The notes below the pieces were generated by a model. The model had not been told where the DNA came from and ran no database searches. It saw only the letters and a list, made by a program, of their open reading frames with translations. A program made the position numbers and the translations under genes. A stretch of DNA of 14,752 nucleotides from DASSNR01 sp036278935 (GTDB lineage Bacteria > Gemmatimonadota > Gemmatimonadetes > Gemmatimonadales > Gemmatimonadaceae), in contig DASUKA010000104.1 in assembly GCA_036278935.1 (NCBI GenBank), forward strand, positions 1-14,752, in the 5' to 3' direction. Below are positions 7,116-14,602 of this stretch, in pieces (the stretch's first letter is position 1; every line of letters starts with the position of its first letter).

Positions 7116-7835
7116 ATGTCTCGCACCCTCATTCGCGGCAGTGCGGCGCTCGGAGCCGCGGCAATCGCCGTTTTCCTCCTCGCGAGCCGGAGCACCGGCG
7201 CCGCGCTCACGGCTGCGGCACCAAGCGCCGCGCTCGATACGTCGTTGGCAGCGGCCAGTGGGCGACAGATCGCCGTGCTCTCCGGCGGATGCTTCTGGGG
7301 AATGCAGCTCGTCTTCGAGCACGTGAAGGGCGTGACCGATGTGGAGGCGGGCTACGCCGGAGGCGCGGCCAACACGGCCACCTACGAGCAGGTGAGTACG
7401 GGTACCACCGGCCACGCCGAATCGGTGCGGATCACCTACGATCCCTCGCAGGTGACGTACGGGCAGCTTCTCCGGGTGTTCTTCGGGGTGGCGCATGATC
7501 CGACCGAGCTGAACCGGCAGGGCCCGGACGTGGGCACGCAGTACCGCTCGATGATCTCTTATGCGACGCCCGAGCAGGAGCGCATCGCGAAGGCGTACAT
7601 CGCGCAGATGACGCAGGCGAAGACGTTCCCGCGGCCGATCGTGACGCAGGTCGTCCCCCTCAAGGGGTTCTACCCCGCCGAGGCGTACCATCAGGACTAC
7701 GCGGTGCAGCATCCCACGCAGCTGTACATCGCGATCAACGACCTGCCGAAGGTCAAGCGATTCCAGCATGCACTGCCGTCGTTGTATCGCGAGCAGCGGG
7801 TAGCCTACGCGGCGGTGAGCACCGCAGCGCGCTGA
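7116..7835 (+). CDS. msrA: Exported peptide-methionine (S)-S-oxide reductase MsrA
   Basis: A 239-residue MsrA, which reduces the S-epimer of methionine sulfoxide in proteins back to methionine. The catalytic motif GCFWG is at 58-62 with nucleophile Cys59. Other family landmarks are GYAGG (about 75-79), GHAESVRITYDP, the AHDPTELNRQGPDVGTQYRS block and YPAEAYHQDY near the C-terminus. Cys59 is the only cysteine in the protein, so there is no internal resolving cysteine. The sulfenic acid must be reduced by an external thiol such as thioredoxin, glutaredoxin or a small thiol. Residues 1-30 form an Ala/Leu-rich Sec-type signal (no lipobox), so the enzyme is expected in the periplasm. It follows the efflux operon on the same strand, but 193 bases apart and with its own ribosome binding site, so it is probably a separate unit. 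Confidence 0.95.
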   Translation: MSRTLIRGSAALGAAAIAVFLLASRSTGAALTAAAPSAALDTSLAAASGRQIAVLSGGCFWGMQLVFEHVKGVTDVEAGYAGGAANTATYEQVSTGTTGHAESVRITYDPSQVTYGQLLRVFFGVAHDPTELNRQGPDVGTQYRSMISYATPEQERIAKAYIAQMTQAKTFPRPIVTQVVPLKGFYPAEAYHQDYAVQHPTQLYIAINDLPKVKRFQHALPSLYREQRVAYAAVSTAAR

Positions 7836-7848
7836 GGGGGAGGAGGAG

Positions 7849-7872
7849 GCGCGCCGCATCGAGCCGGCGCGC
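7849..7872. terminator. Possible bidirectional terminator hairpin between convergent genes
   Basis: GCGCGCCG (7849-7856) and CGGCGCGC (7865-7872) form a perfect 8-bp stem with an 8-base loop. It lies in the 61-base gap between msrA (+) and the nuclease-helicase gene (-). Convergent genes need a transcript end here and the stem is very stable. It lacks a T-tract on both strands, so it is not a textbook Rho-independent terminator. Confidence 0.4.
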
Positions 7873-7896
7873 GCAGGGAGATCTGGACGCGCCGCG

Positions 7897-10830
7897 CTAC
7901 CGCTGTGCTGAGGCCGGCGCGTGCGCACAGAAGCGGCAGAAGTCGCACGCTTGGCACACGGCCGCATCGGCCACCGGCTCGAAGCGACCGTTCCGGATAC
8001 CGTCCACCCACCCTCCCAGCTCGTTGACGAACGCCGTTCTGGCCGCATCGTCGTACGCGACCGGGATGCGATCGCCGCGCGGATCATCGTCGCTGTCCAG
8101 ATCGTGAATGGCGAGCGATACCGGCACGAGTCCCTGCCGTTCCGCCGCGGCGGCATAGAGACGGAGCTGGTTCTCGTGCAGCGCCGATGGCGGACGGTTG
8201 GCCGACGTCTTGAAGTCGACCAGTTCCACCTCGTTGGTGGCGCCGGCAGCCGCATGCATCAGGAGATCGATGCGGCCGGAGATGCGGGCCTTGACGATCG
8301 GGACCTCGAAGCGCACCTCGGGTTGCACCGTGCGCAGCAGCTCATCGCCGTAGTGGCGCACGTACCCCTTCACGCGGCGTCGGGCCGCGTCGCGCAGCCG
8401 GGCCGCGGGAACCGGTCCGGCGAACGGGAGATAGAAGGACGCGTCGAGTATGCGATCCACGTCGGCGTCCGTCGGGCGCTGTCCCGCACGCCCCTCGCGC
8501 GCCAGCTCGGCGATCAGGTGGTGCAGGAGCGTCCCGAAGCCCAGCTCCATCGCCAGCGGCGGCCGGAAACCGCAGAGATATTGCAGCCAGTACCGGTACG
8601 GACAGGCGTGGTAGGTGACCAGGCGCGAGAAGGTGATGTCGAGAAGATCCTCCGCGCCGGCGGTCGCGCTGTGCTCGGCTCCGGGCGCCGGTCGCACGGT
8701 TCCGAACCGTGCGGCATCACGGAGCGTCTCACGCAGCGCGCACCGCAGGAAGCGCGATGGACGCGCCTTCTGCCTCGCGTGGTTCGCGAACCAGCTCACG
8801 ACGAGCAGCTCCCGCGCCCGGGTAAGCGCTACGTACAGCAGTCGGGCCTCGTCCTCTTCACGTCCCTCGTAGCGCGCGCGATCGAACAGATCATCCGGGA
8901 CGTACCAGAGCTGCGCGCGCCCCATGCGCTGGCTGGGGAACCGCCCCTCCACCAGACACGGAACGAAGACGACGGGGAACTCGAGCCCCTTCGACTGGTG
9001 CACCGTCATCAGCTGGACGGCGTTCACCTGCTGCGCTCCGTCGTCGGGAAGGTCCTCTGCCGCGCGTCCGGCGAACTGCTCCAGAAAGGCGCGCATTCGC
9101 AGCAGATAGATCTCCCCGTGCGTTGCACCGAGCCGCCGCACCGATGCCGACGGCGGGGCGCTTGTCAGAGAAGCATCAGCCGCCGGCGCCCCATCCGGTG
9201 CACGCAGCGCAGCGACGATCGCGGTATCTTCGGCCGCCTCGTCCGCGCTGGCGCCGGTGATGGCGCTGCCATACAGCTCCGCCGGCGCCGCTCGCCGCGC
9301 CGCATGGTCGAAATCGGTGAACAGCGCCGCGATATGTCCGAGCCCCTGCTCGCGCAGCCGCGCGCCATCGCCCGCACCAGGCAGCTCGAGGGTGGCGAGG
9401 ATCTCGTAGTAGAGCGCGATGCTGTCGAACACCCCCTCCGCCCGCACGCGCTCGCCCATCTGTTCCAGCGCCTCGAGCATCCGCGCGGCGCGCCCGGGAT
9501 CCGCTCCAGTCACATTCTGGATCTCGTCCGCGAGCATCTCGCGTGTTACGATCTCGACGGTGAGGTCGCCGCCGGGATACCAGCTGCCGCCCGCCCAGTA
9601 GACCATGATCCGCGCGATGAGCGCCATCTCCGGATGCGCGAGGAGCGAGGTCTTGCCGACGACCATCGCCGGAATCGCGCGCTGGCGCAGCGCTTCGACG
9701 AGCGGCCGCGCCGAGGTGCGCACCGAGCGATAGAGCACCGCGATGTCGCGAGGCCGGTGACCTCGCTCGATGAGCGTCGCGATGCGTTGCGCGATGTGCT
9801 CCGCTTCCTGATCCGCCGTGGCGGCGACGAGCACCTCCACTCCGCCATCGGGTGCCAGCGCGCGCGCCGAAACGAGCGCCTTCCCGGCGCGCTCGGCGAG
9901 GGGGCGCAACAACGCGTGCGCGAAGGAGACGATCTGGGGACGCGAGCGATGGTTCTCCGGCAGCGGGACCATGTGCGTGTCCTGGTAGCGTTCGGCGAAC
10001 GACAGAAAGAGTGACACGTCGCCGCCGCGCCACTGGTAGATGGCCTGGTCGTCGTCGCCGACCACCGTGAGCGCCGCGCCCATGTCCAGGAGTCGGCCGA
10101 CGAGCGCGTCCTGCGCCCGGTTGAAGTCCTGGAACTCGTCCACCAGCACGTGCGTGATCCGGCCCGCGAGACACTGCTGCAACCTTCCGGCGGGCTTCAG
10201 CTCGTCGAGTGCCGCCGAGATCATGAGCCGGAAGGGCATCAGCCGCATCTCGCGCAGCAACCATTCGTAGCGCTCGAGTACGCGGGAGAATCGGGGGGCG
10301 CGGGCGCGCAGCACGTCACGGTCCACCAGGTCGTTGTAGACCACCTCCATGCTGCGCCGGAACGCGTCGATCGCGCGGCTCGCCGCGACCTTTGCCGATT
10401 CCCTGTGCTCCGCCGCGGCATAGAGATCCACAATGCCAAGCCGCCGCGCCATGCGATGCAGCAGCACCCACTCCCGCTCGGCCGGCAGCGCATCCGCCAT
10501 CTCGTACGCACCGCCCAGCTCGCGGAGCATCCGCAGCGCCCATCCATGCACCGTACCGATGAACATCCCGCTCCCGCACGGCGGGAGCTGGTCAAAGCGC
10601 GCATCCGCCTCGGCAGCGCACGTCTCGATGCGCGCCTTGAGCTCCAGCGCGGCCTTTTCCGTGAAGGTGAAGGCCACGATCGCTGACGGAGGAACGCCCT
10701 CACACAGCAGCCGCACCGCGCGACGAGCCAGTACCTCCGTTTTGCCGGAGCCGGCGCACGCGAGCACACGCAGTCGGCGTGAGGGGTGGGTGACCGCCTC
10801 GAGCTGCGGTGCAGTAAGCGCGCGTGCCAT
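7897..10830 (-). CDS. UvrD/AddA-like SF1 helicase fused to RecB/Cas4-type PD-(D/E)XK nuclease with Fe-S cysteine cluster
   Basis: A 977-residue protein. The ATG at 10830-10828 is 4 bases after the upstream helicase stop. SF1A helicase motifs in order: Q motif LTAPQLEAV (5-13), motif I ACAGSGKT (24-31), Ia AFTFTEKAALELKARI (53-68), Ib GTVHGWALRML (92-102), II VDEFQD (230-235), III VGDDDQAIYQWRGG (257-270), IV PENHRS (291-296), V MTVHQSKGLEFP (608-619), VI LLYVALTRAREL (664-675). Then a RecB-family nuclease: HACPYRYW (741-748), GTLLHH (His770/771), GRID (Asp855), VDFK (Asp872, Lys874) and QLRLY (Gln888, Tyr892). All catalytic positions appear intact. Cys743 with Cys959, Cys962 and Cys968 gives the C...CxxCxxxxxC pattern of AddB/Cas4-type iron-sulfur nucleases; Cys965 is extra. 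It should translocate along single-stranded DNA 3'-5' and cut it. It is close to AddA/UvrD-like helicase-nucleases but shorter than most AddA proteins, and no AddB partner is present here. Confidence 0.93.
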   Translation of the reverse strand: MARALTAPQLEAVTHPSRRLRVLACAGSGKTEVLARRAVRLLCEGVPPSAIVAFTFTEKAALELKARIETCAAEADARFDQLPPCGSGMFIGTVHGWALRMLRELGGAYEMADALPAEREWVLLHRMARRLGIVDLYAAAEHRESAKVAASRAIDAFRRSMEVVYNDLVDRDVLRARAPRFSRVLERYEWLLREMRLMPFRLMISAALDELKPAGRLQQCLAGRITHVLVDEFQDFNRAQDALVGRLLDMGAALTVVGDDDQAIYQWRGGDVSLFLSFAERYQDTHMVPLPENHRSRPQIVSFAHALLRPLAERAGKALVSARALAPDGGVEVLVAATADQEAEHIAQRIATLIERGHRPRDIAVLYRSVRTSARPLVEALRQRAIPAMVVGKTSLLAHPEMALIARIMVYWAGGSWYPGGDLTVEIVTREMLADEIQNVTGADPGRAARMLEALEQMGERVRAEGVFDSIALYYEILATLELPGAGDGARLREQGLGHIAALFTDFDHAARRAAPAELYGSAITGASADEAAEDTAIVAALRAPDGAPAADASLTSAPPSASVRRLGATHGEIYLLRMRAFLEQFAGRAAEDLPDDGAQQVNAVQLMTVHQSKGLEFPVVFVPCLVEGRFPSQRMGRAQLWYVPDDLFDRARYEGREEDEARLLYVALTRARELLVVSWFANHARQKARPSRFLRCALRETLRDAARFGTVRPAPGAEHSATAGAEDLLDITFSRLVTYHACPYRYWLQYLCGFRPPLAMELGFGTLLHHLIAELAREGRAGQRPTDADVDRILDASFYLPFAGPVPAARLRDAARRRVKGYVRHYGDELLRTVQPEVRFEVPIVKARISGRIDLLMHAAAGATNEVELVDFKTSANRPPSALHENQLRLYAAAAERQGLVPVSLAIHDLDSDDDPRGDRIPVAYDDAARTAFVNELGGWVDGIRNGRFEPVADAAVCQACDFCRFCAHAPASAQR

Positions 10831-10834
10831 GTGG

Positions 10835-13273
10835 TCAGGCGATGAGGGCCGCGGGATCCAGCTGGAATCGTGACACGAGCTCGTCGAACTCCTGGTCCGC
10901 CTGGTCGCTCGAATCCGCGGCGGCCGCGCGCGCCTGGATGATCTCCCGTGCTTGCGCGATCCATTCGCGCACATAGCGCGCGGGCAGACGCCGTGCGTCC
11001 GCGATCGTGGAGGGATCGGCGTGCGCCAGCTCCGTCACGCTCGTCACGCCGTGCTCCCAGAGCGCACGGCAGCGTGTGCGCCCGAGCTGCGGTAGCGCGA
11101 GCGCCATGAGCGGAACGAGCTCCGGCGCCACACCATAGCGCACTGCACCGGCCGCTCGCTGGGCGGACTCCGTGATGACCGGCTTTCCGAGCGCTTCGGC
11201 CGCGCGTGCGTAGAGCAGACAGACGCGGGCGAGATCGTCGAGGCCACGCTCGAAGTCGCCGCGATACTTCGTGGGGAGTTTGATCTTCTTCTCATCCACC
11301 TCGGCGAGCCAATCGGTCACCGCTCGACGCCATTTGCGCTGCGCCTCTTCGCGCTCGAAGTAGTCCGCCACAGCCCACGTGGCAACGTCCAGATGACCCG
11401 CGCGCGGCGCATCTTCCACGCGTTGCACCACCTGGTGTACCAGAAGCAGATCGAAGCCGGTGGCCACAGCGATATCGCCAAGTTTCGTCCCGCGCCAGCC
11501 GGTCGGCACCGGATCGATGAGCCGCCAGCGCGTCAGCAGATCGAGCGCCAGGGTGAGCCGCGTGCCGGCGTCGAGCGTCGGCCCGAACACATGACCGCAA
11601 TTGTAGACCGCGCGCTCGTGCGCCTCATGGTTCTCGGCCCTTACCCGTGGGTCGAAGAGCAGATCGTGGATGGCGCATGCCTGGTGCTTGCAGATCTGGT
11701 CACGATAGTAGCGCCTGGCGGCGGGGCAGTTGCACGAGATGTCGGTCACCTCCAGCACCACGTCATAGCCGTGATCGCCCGAGCGAACGGTGGCATACAC
11801 CCCGGCAGGCGACAGGCGGTAGCCGCTCAGCCGGATGGTTCCGTTCGATGCGCGCACCTTCTCGTACGAGGGGAGGTCCTCCATCATGTCCTCCTCGAAT
11901 GGGCGGTCGAAGCAGAGCGGCTGCCGGTCGGCGTGGTACGCGAGCGTCTGCTTGTACGCCGCCGCCACATCCTCGCGGTTGGCCTCGCCGTGCTCCACCA
12001 CCACCGCGAGGACAAAGCGCATGAGCCCCTCGAAGCTTTTCGCAAGCTGGCTCTCCACCCGCCCGCCGCGACCGGCCTTGATGGCTTTCACGAGCGCCTT
12101 GACCGAGCCTTCCTGCTGGTGGGTCTTCTTGATGAGCGCGATGCCCACGCCCCGCGCGACCTTGTTCGGCCGCGCGGCGCGGCCGAGCATGTTCAGAATC
12201 TCGCCGCTCGGCAGGAGCACCTGCCGGTAGCTCCCGCGCACCACGTCCGCGCGGAAGACACCACGCACGATCGCCACGCCGGCAGGAAGGTTGACACCCG
12301 CGGCGAGCGTCGGCGTGCACGTGATCACGCGGATGATCCGCTCCTCGCCGAACGCTTGCTCGACGGCGCGCCGGAGCCCCCGCGGCAGCCCCGCGTGATG
12401 GTAGGCCACGCCGCCCCGAAGCAGTGGCGCAAGCCGCGCAGCATCCGGGCCGTGCTCCATCTCGAGCGTATCGGCCAGCACAGCAAGCGCTTCGTCCTCG
12501 CGCTTGCCGAGCTGCTCGCCAATCAGCTCGGCCGCCACCTCGGCCATCTTCTCCGCGCCACTGCGGGAACTGCAGAAAACCAGCGCCTGCTCGCCGTGGC
12601 GGCAGGGATCGAGCACCGCATCCATCGCCTCGTCCAGGTCCTCCACGAAGCGGTGCTCCAGCGCGAGTGGAACCGGGCGATCGTCGTCGCTGCCGGCGAC
12701 GAGCGGGATTCCCAGCCAGCGCGCGAGCTCGTCACCGTTCTCGATCACTGCGGAGAGCGCGAGCATCGCCTGCGCACGGCGTGATGCGAGCAGCCGGGCG
12801 AAGAGTCCTTCCACGACCGGCCCACGGTGGTCGTCGGCGATCAGGTGCACCTCGTCGGCCACCACGACGCCGGGCCTGAACTCGCCCAGGCGCATGAGCG
12901 CGACGAAGCTCTCGTAGGTGGCGACCACGAGGTCGGCATCTTGCGGCCGTACGGGATCGCGATGATCGCCCGTCGCAATGCGCACGCGTGCATCGCTGCC
13001 GGCCAGTGCTTCGCGGAAGTTGTCGTAGATTTCGGCGGCCAGCGAGCGGAAGGGAACGAGAAAGGCGTGCGTGCGTCCCCGCTCACGCTGGAGAGCGCGA
13101 GTGATCGCTTCGCGACCGATGTACGACTTGCCCGTGGCGGTGGGCGCTACGATGAGCGCGCTCTGGCCGTCGCACACCCCAAGCCGCTCGGCACGCTCGT
13201 ACAGTGGAAAGTTCACGATGGCATCGCCTGTCGCTCTCGGCGTCGGCGTTCGCCCGGCGTCGGGGCCCCACAT
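10835..13273 (-). CDS. Ski2/Hel308-like SF2 helicase with SWIM zinc finger and C-terminal HhH-like segment
   Basis: An 812-residue DEVH-box helicase. Motifs: I APTATGKS (43-50), Ia VPFRSLAAE, II ADEVH (139-143), III LSAVIEN (173-179; Val176 replaces the usual Thr of SAT), IV ALVFCSSRSGAEKMA (230-244), the Ski2/Hel308 marker YHHAGL (291-296), V TPTLAAGVNLP (320-330), VI MLGRAARPN (362-370). After a winged-helix-like stretch (about 385-470) comes a SWIM zinc finger, CNC-x11-CKH (Cys514, Cys516, Cys528, His530). A helical ratchet-like region follows, then an HhH-like segment (LPQLGRTRCRALWEHGV, 727-743, continuing to about 780). I chose ATG 13273, preceded by GGAGG with a short 4-base gap. A TTG at 13291 or GTG at 13216 (giving VNFPLYERA) is also possible. 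Hel308-type enzymes act at stalled forks and recombination intermediates; RNA substrates (Ski2/HelY) cannot be excluded. Confidence 0.9.
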   Translation of the reverse strand: MWGPDAGRTPTPRATGDAIVNFPLYERAERLGVCDGQSALIVAPTATGKSYIGREAITRALQRERGRTHAFLVPFRSLAAEIYDNFREALAGSDARVRIATGDHRDPVRPQDADLVVATYESFVALMRLGEFRPGVVVADEVHLIADDHRGPVVEGLFARLLASRRAQAMLALSAVIENGDELARWLGIPLVAGSDDDRPVPLALEHRFVEDLDEAMDAVLDPCRHGEQALVFCSSRSGAEKMAEVAAELIGEQLGKREDEALAVLADTLEMEHGPDAARLAPLLRGGVAYHHAGLPRGLRRAVEQAFGEERIIRVITCTPTLAAGVNLPAGVAIVRGVFRADVVRGSYRQVLLPSGEILNMLGRAARPNKVARGVGIALIKKTHQQEGSVKALVKAIKAGRGGRVESQLAKSFEGLMRFVLAVVVEHGEANREDVAAAYKQTLAYHADRQPLCFDRPFEEDMMEDLPSYEKVRASNGTIRLSGYRLSPAGVYATVRSGDHGYDVVLEVTDISCNCPAARRYYRDQICKHQACAIHDLLFDPRVRAENHEAHERAVYNCGHVFGPTLDAGTRLTLALDLLTRWRLIDPVPTGWRGTKLGDIAVATGFDLLLVHQVVQRVEDAPRAGHLDVATWAVADYFEREEAQRKWRRAVTDWLAEVDEKKIKLPTKYRGDFERGLDDLARVCLLYARAAEALGKPVITESAQRAAGAVRYGVAPELVPLMALALPQLGRTRCRALWEHGVTSVTELAHADPSTIADARRLPARYVREWIAQAREIIQARAAAADSSDQADQEFDELVSRFQLDPAALIA

Positions 13274-13293
13274 CGGGCCTCCACAACGCAACG

Positions 13294-13322
13294 ATCTTGC
13301 AGCGAGCTTGGAACGTCTGCAA
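13294..13322 (-). promoter_or_regulatory. Weak candidate promoter for the helicase operon
   Basis: On the minus strand, TTGCAG (plus 13317-13322) and CAAGAT (plus 13294-13299) are separated by exactly 17 bases. Each matches the sigma-70 consensus at only 3 of 6 positions. Placement, about 20 bases upstream of ATG 13273, is reasonable. The evidence is geometric only, and read-through from the transporter gene is an equal alternative. Confidence 0.25.
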
Positions 13323-13323
13323 G
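13296..13323. repeat. Inverted repeat CTTGCAG-N14-CTGCAAG upstream of the helicase operon
   Basis: Perfect 7-base arms at 13296-13302 and 13317-13323 with a 14-base spacer, in the 69-base gap between the transporter stop and the helicase start. The arms coincide with the weak -35/-10 candidates, so the repeat could be an operator for a dimeric regulator or an RNA hairpin in the leader. Confidence 0.45.
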
Positions 13324-13338
13324 GGGGTGCCGTCCCCC
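13323..13338. terminator. Short G5/C5 hairpin after the transporter gene
   Basis: GGGGG (13323-13327) and CCCCC (13334-13338) form a 5-bp stem with a 6-base loop, just after the stop of the minus-strand transporter. On that strand it is followed only by TT, so termination would be weak at best. Confidence 0.25.
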
Positions 13339-13342
13339 GCCT

Positions 13343-14602
13343 TCAGTGCACCACCTTCGGCAACTGCGTCACCAGCGTCCACCCGCCCAGCACCATCATG
13401 CTCACCGCCACCACGGCGCCGGCGATCGTGAGCCACCAGGGGTGCTTGTAGTCCCCGACGATCGATCTCCTGTGTGCCGCCACCAGCATCACGCCAAGCG
13501 AGATGGGCAGGATCAATCCGTTCAACGCGCCCACGAGCACCAGCACCCTCACCGGGCGCCCCACGAAGAGGAAGACCGCCGTCGAGACGACGATGAAGAC
13601 GATGACAGCGCGCGTCCACTGCCGGTCGATCACGCCGGCCAGACCGCGTAGGAAGGACACCGAGGTGTACGCCGCTCCGACCACGGAGGTCATGGCCGCC
13701 GCCCACATCACCACGCCGAACAGTCGGTAGCCCACGTTCCCCGTGGCCAGCCGGAACACCGCGGCGGGCGGGTTCTTCGGATCGAGCGTGAGCCCCTTGG
13801 CCACCACGCCGAGCGCCGCGAGAAAGAGCACCACGCGCATCACTGACGCGACGCCGATGGCCGTACCGGCGGATGCCGTGGCGCGGCGCGCGGAGTCCGG
13901 CCCGCTCACGCCCGCATCGATGAGCCGATGCGCGCCGGCGAAAGTGATGTACCCGCCGACGGTCCCACCCACCAGCGTCACAATCGCGAACGCGCTCAGC
14001 CGCGTGGGTGCCACCGATCGCAGCGCCGCCTCGGCCACCGGCGGATGCGAGGCCACGGCGACGTAGCAGGTGAGCGCGATCATCACGAAGCCCATGACGA
14101 GGGCAAAGCGATCCATGGCGCGGCCGGCCTCCTTCACGAGAAAGAGGCCCAGCGCGAGGATGGCGCTGATGAGCGCGCCGGTGGCGACCGGGATGCCGAA
14201 CATCACGTTCATCCCCAGCCCCGCGCCGGCGATGTTGCCGACGTTGAACGCCAGGCCGCCCAGCGCCACCAGCGCCGCCAGCAGGTGGCCGAGTCCGGGG
14301 AGCAGCGTGTTGGCGATGTCCTGCGCGCGCCGTCCGCTCACCGCGATCACGGGCCAGATGTTGAGCTGCGCGCCCAGGTCGAAGAGGATGGACGCCAGGA
14401 TGACGAACGCGCAGCTTGCCCCGAGCTGCGCGGTAAAGACGGCGGTCTGCGTGAGGAAGCCCGGCCCGACGGCCGAGGTGGCCATGAGGAACGCGGCGCC
14501 GAGGAGCGCGGACGCGAGGCCGGCGGAGCGCGCGCGGCCGGCGCGGCCTTCTGGGCGAGGCGGAGGCGATGGCGGCGCGGAGGCGGGGACGGGATCGGGC
14601 AC
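13343..14602 (-). CDS. NRAMP-superfamily transporter lacking canonical metal-binding motifs
   Basis: A 419-residue polytopic membrane protein with about 11 hydrophobic segments and an NRAMP-like fold pattern, annotated in relatives as a divalent metal cation transporter. The GTG start at 14602 has no visible Shine-Dalgarno sequence. The first 27 residues are Pro/Ala/Arg-rich and cytosolic-looking, so the true start could be further in. In the first membrane segment the canonical DPGN metal-binding motif is replaced by GPGF (46-49, within AVGPGFLTQT). In the sixth, the canonical MPH is replaced by GGYITFAGAHRLIDAG (216-231). Both classic side-chain ligands (Asp/Asn and Met) are therefore absent, as I recall for the B. 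subtilis YcsG branch. Manganese or iron transport should not be assumed. It is 69 bases upstream of the helicase pair on the same strand; a functional link is not apparent. Confidence 0.85.
   Translation of the reverse strand: MPDPVPASAPPSPPPRPEGRAGRARSAGLASALLGAAFLMATSAVGPGFLTQTAVFTAQLGASCAFVILASILFDLGAQLNIWPVIAVSGRRAQDIANTLLPGLGHLLAALVALGGLAFNVGNIAGAGLGMNVMFGIPVATGALISAILALGLFLVKEAGRAMDRFALVMGFVMIALTCYVAVASHPPVAEAALRSVAPTRLSAFAIVTLVGGTVGGYITFAGAHRLIDAGVSGPDSARRATASAGTAIGVASVMRVVLFLAALGVVAKGLTLDPKNPPAAVFRLATGNVGYRLFGVVMWAAAMTSVVGAAYTSVSFLRGLAGVIDRQWTRAVIVFIVVSTAVFLFVGRPVRVLVLVGALNGLILPISLGVMLVAAHRRSIVGDYKHPWWLTIAGAVVAVSMMVLGGWTLVTQLPKVVH

Noticed and set aside
7921..10014. Plus-strand open frame (697 codons) opposite the nuclease-helicase
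   Set aside because: Arg/His-rich composition and no motif; the opposite strand carries all UvrD and RecB-nuclease motifs in order.
10831..10974. 48-codon N-terminal extension of the nuclease-helicase
   Set aside because: It is Arg/Ser/Pro-rich and overlaps the 3' end of the upstream helicase. The Q motif begins right after the ATG at 10830, as usual for UvrD-type proteins.
11393..12784. Plus-strand open frame (463 codons) opposite the SF2 helicase
   Set aside because: Antisense shadow of a gene with complete helicase motifs; composition is low-complexity Arg/His/Ala.
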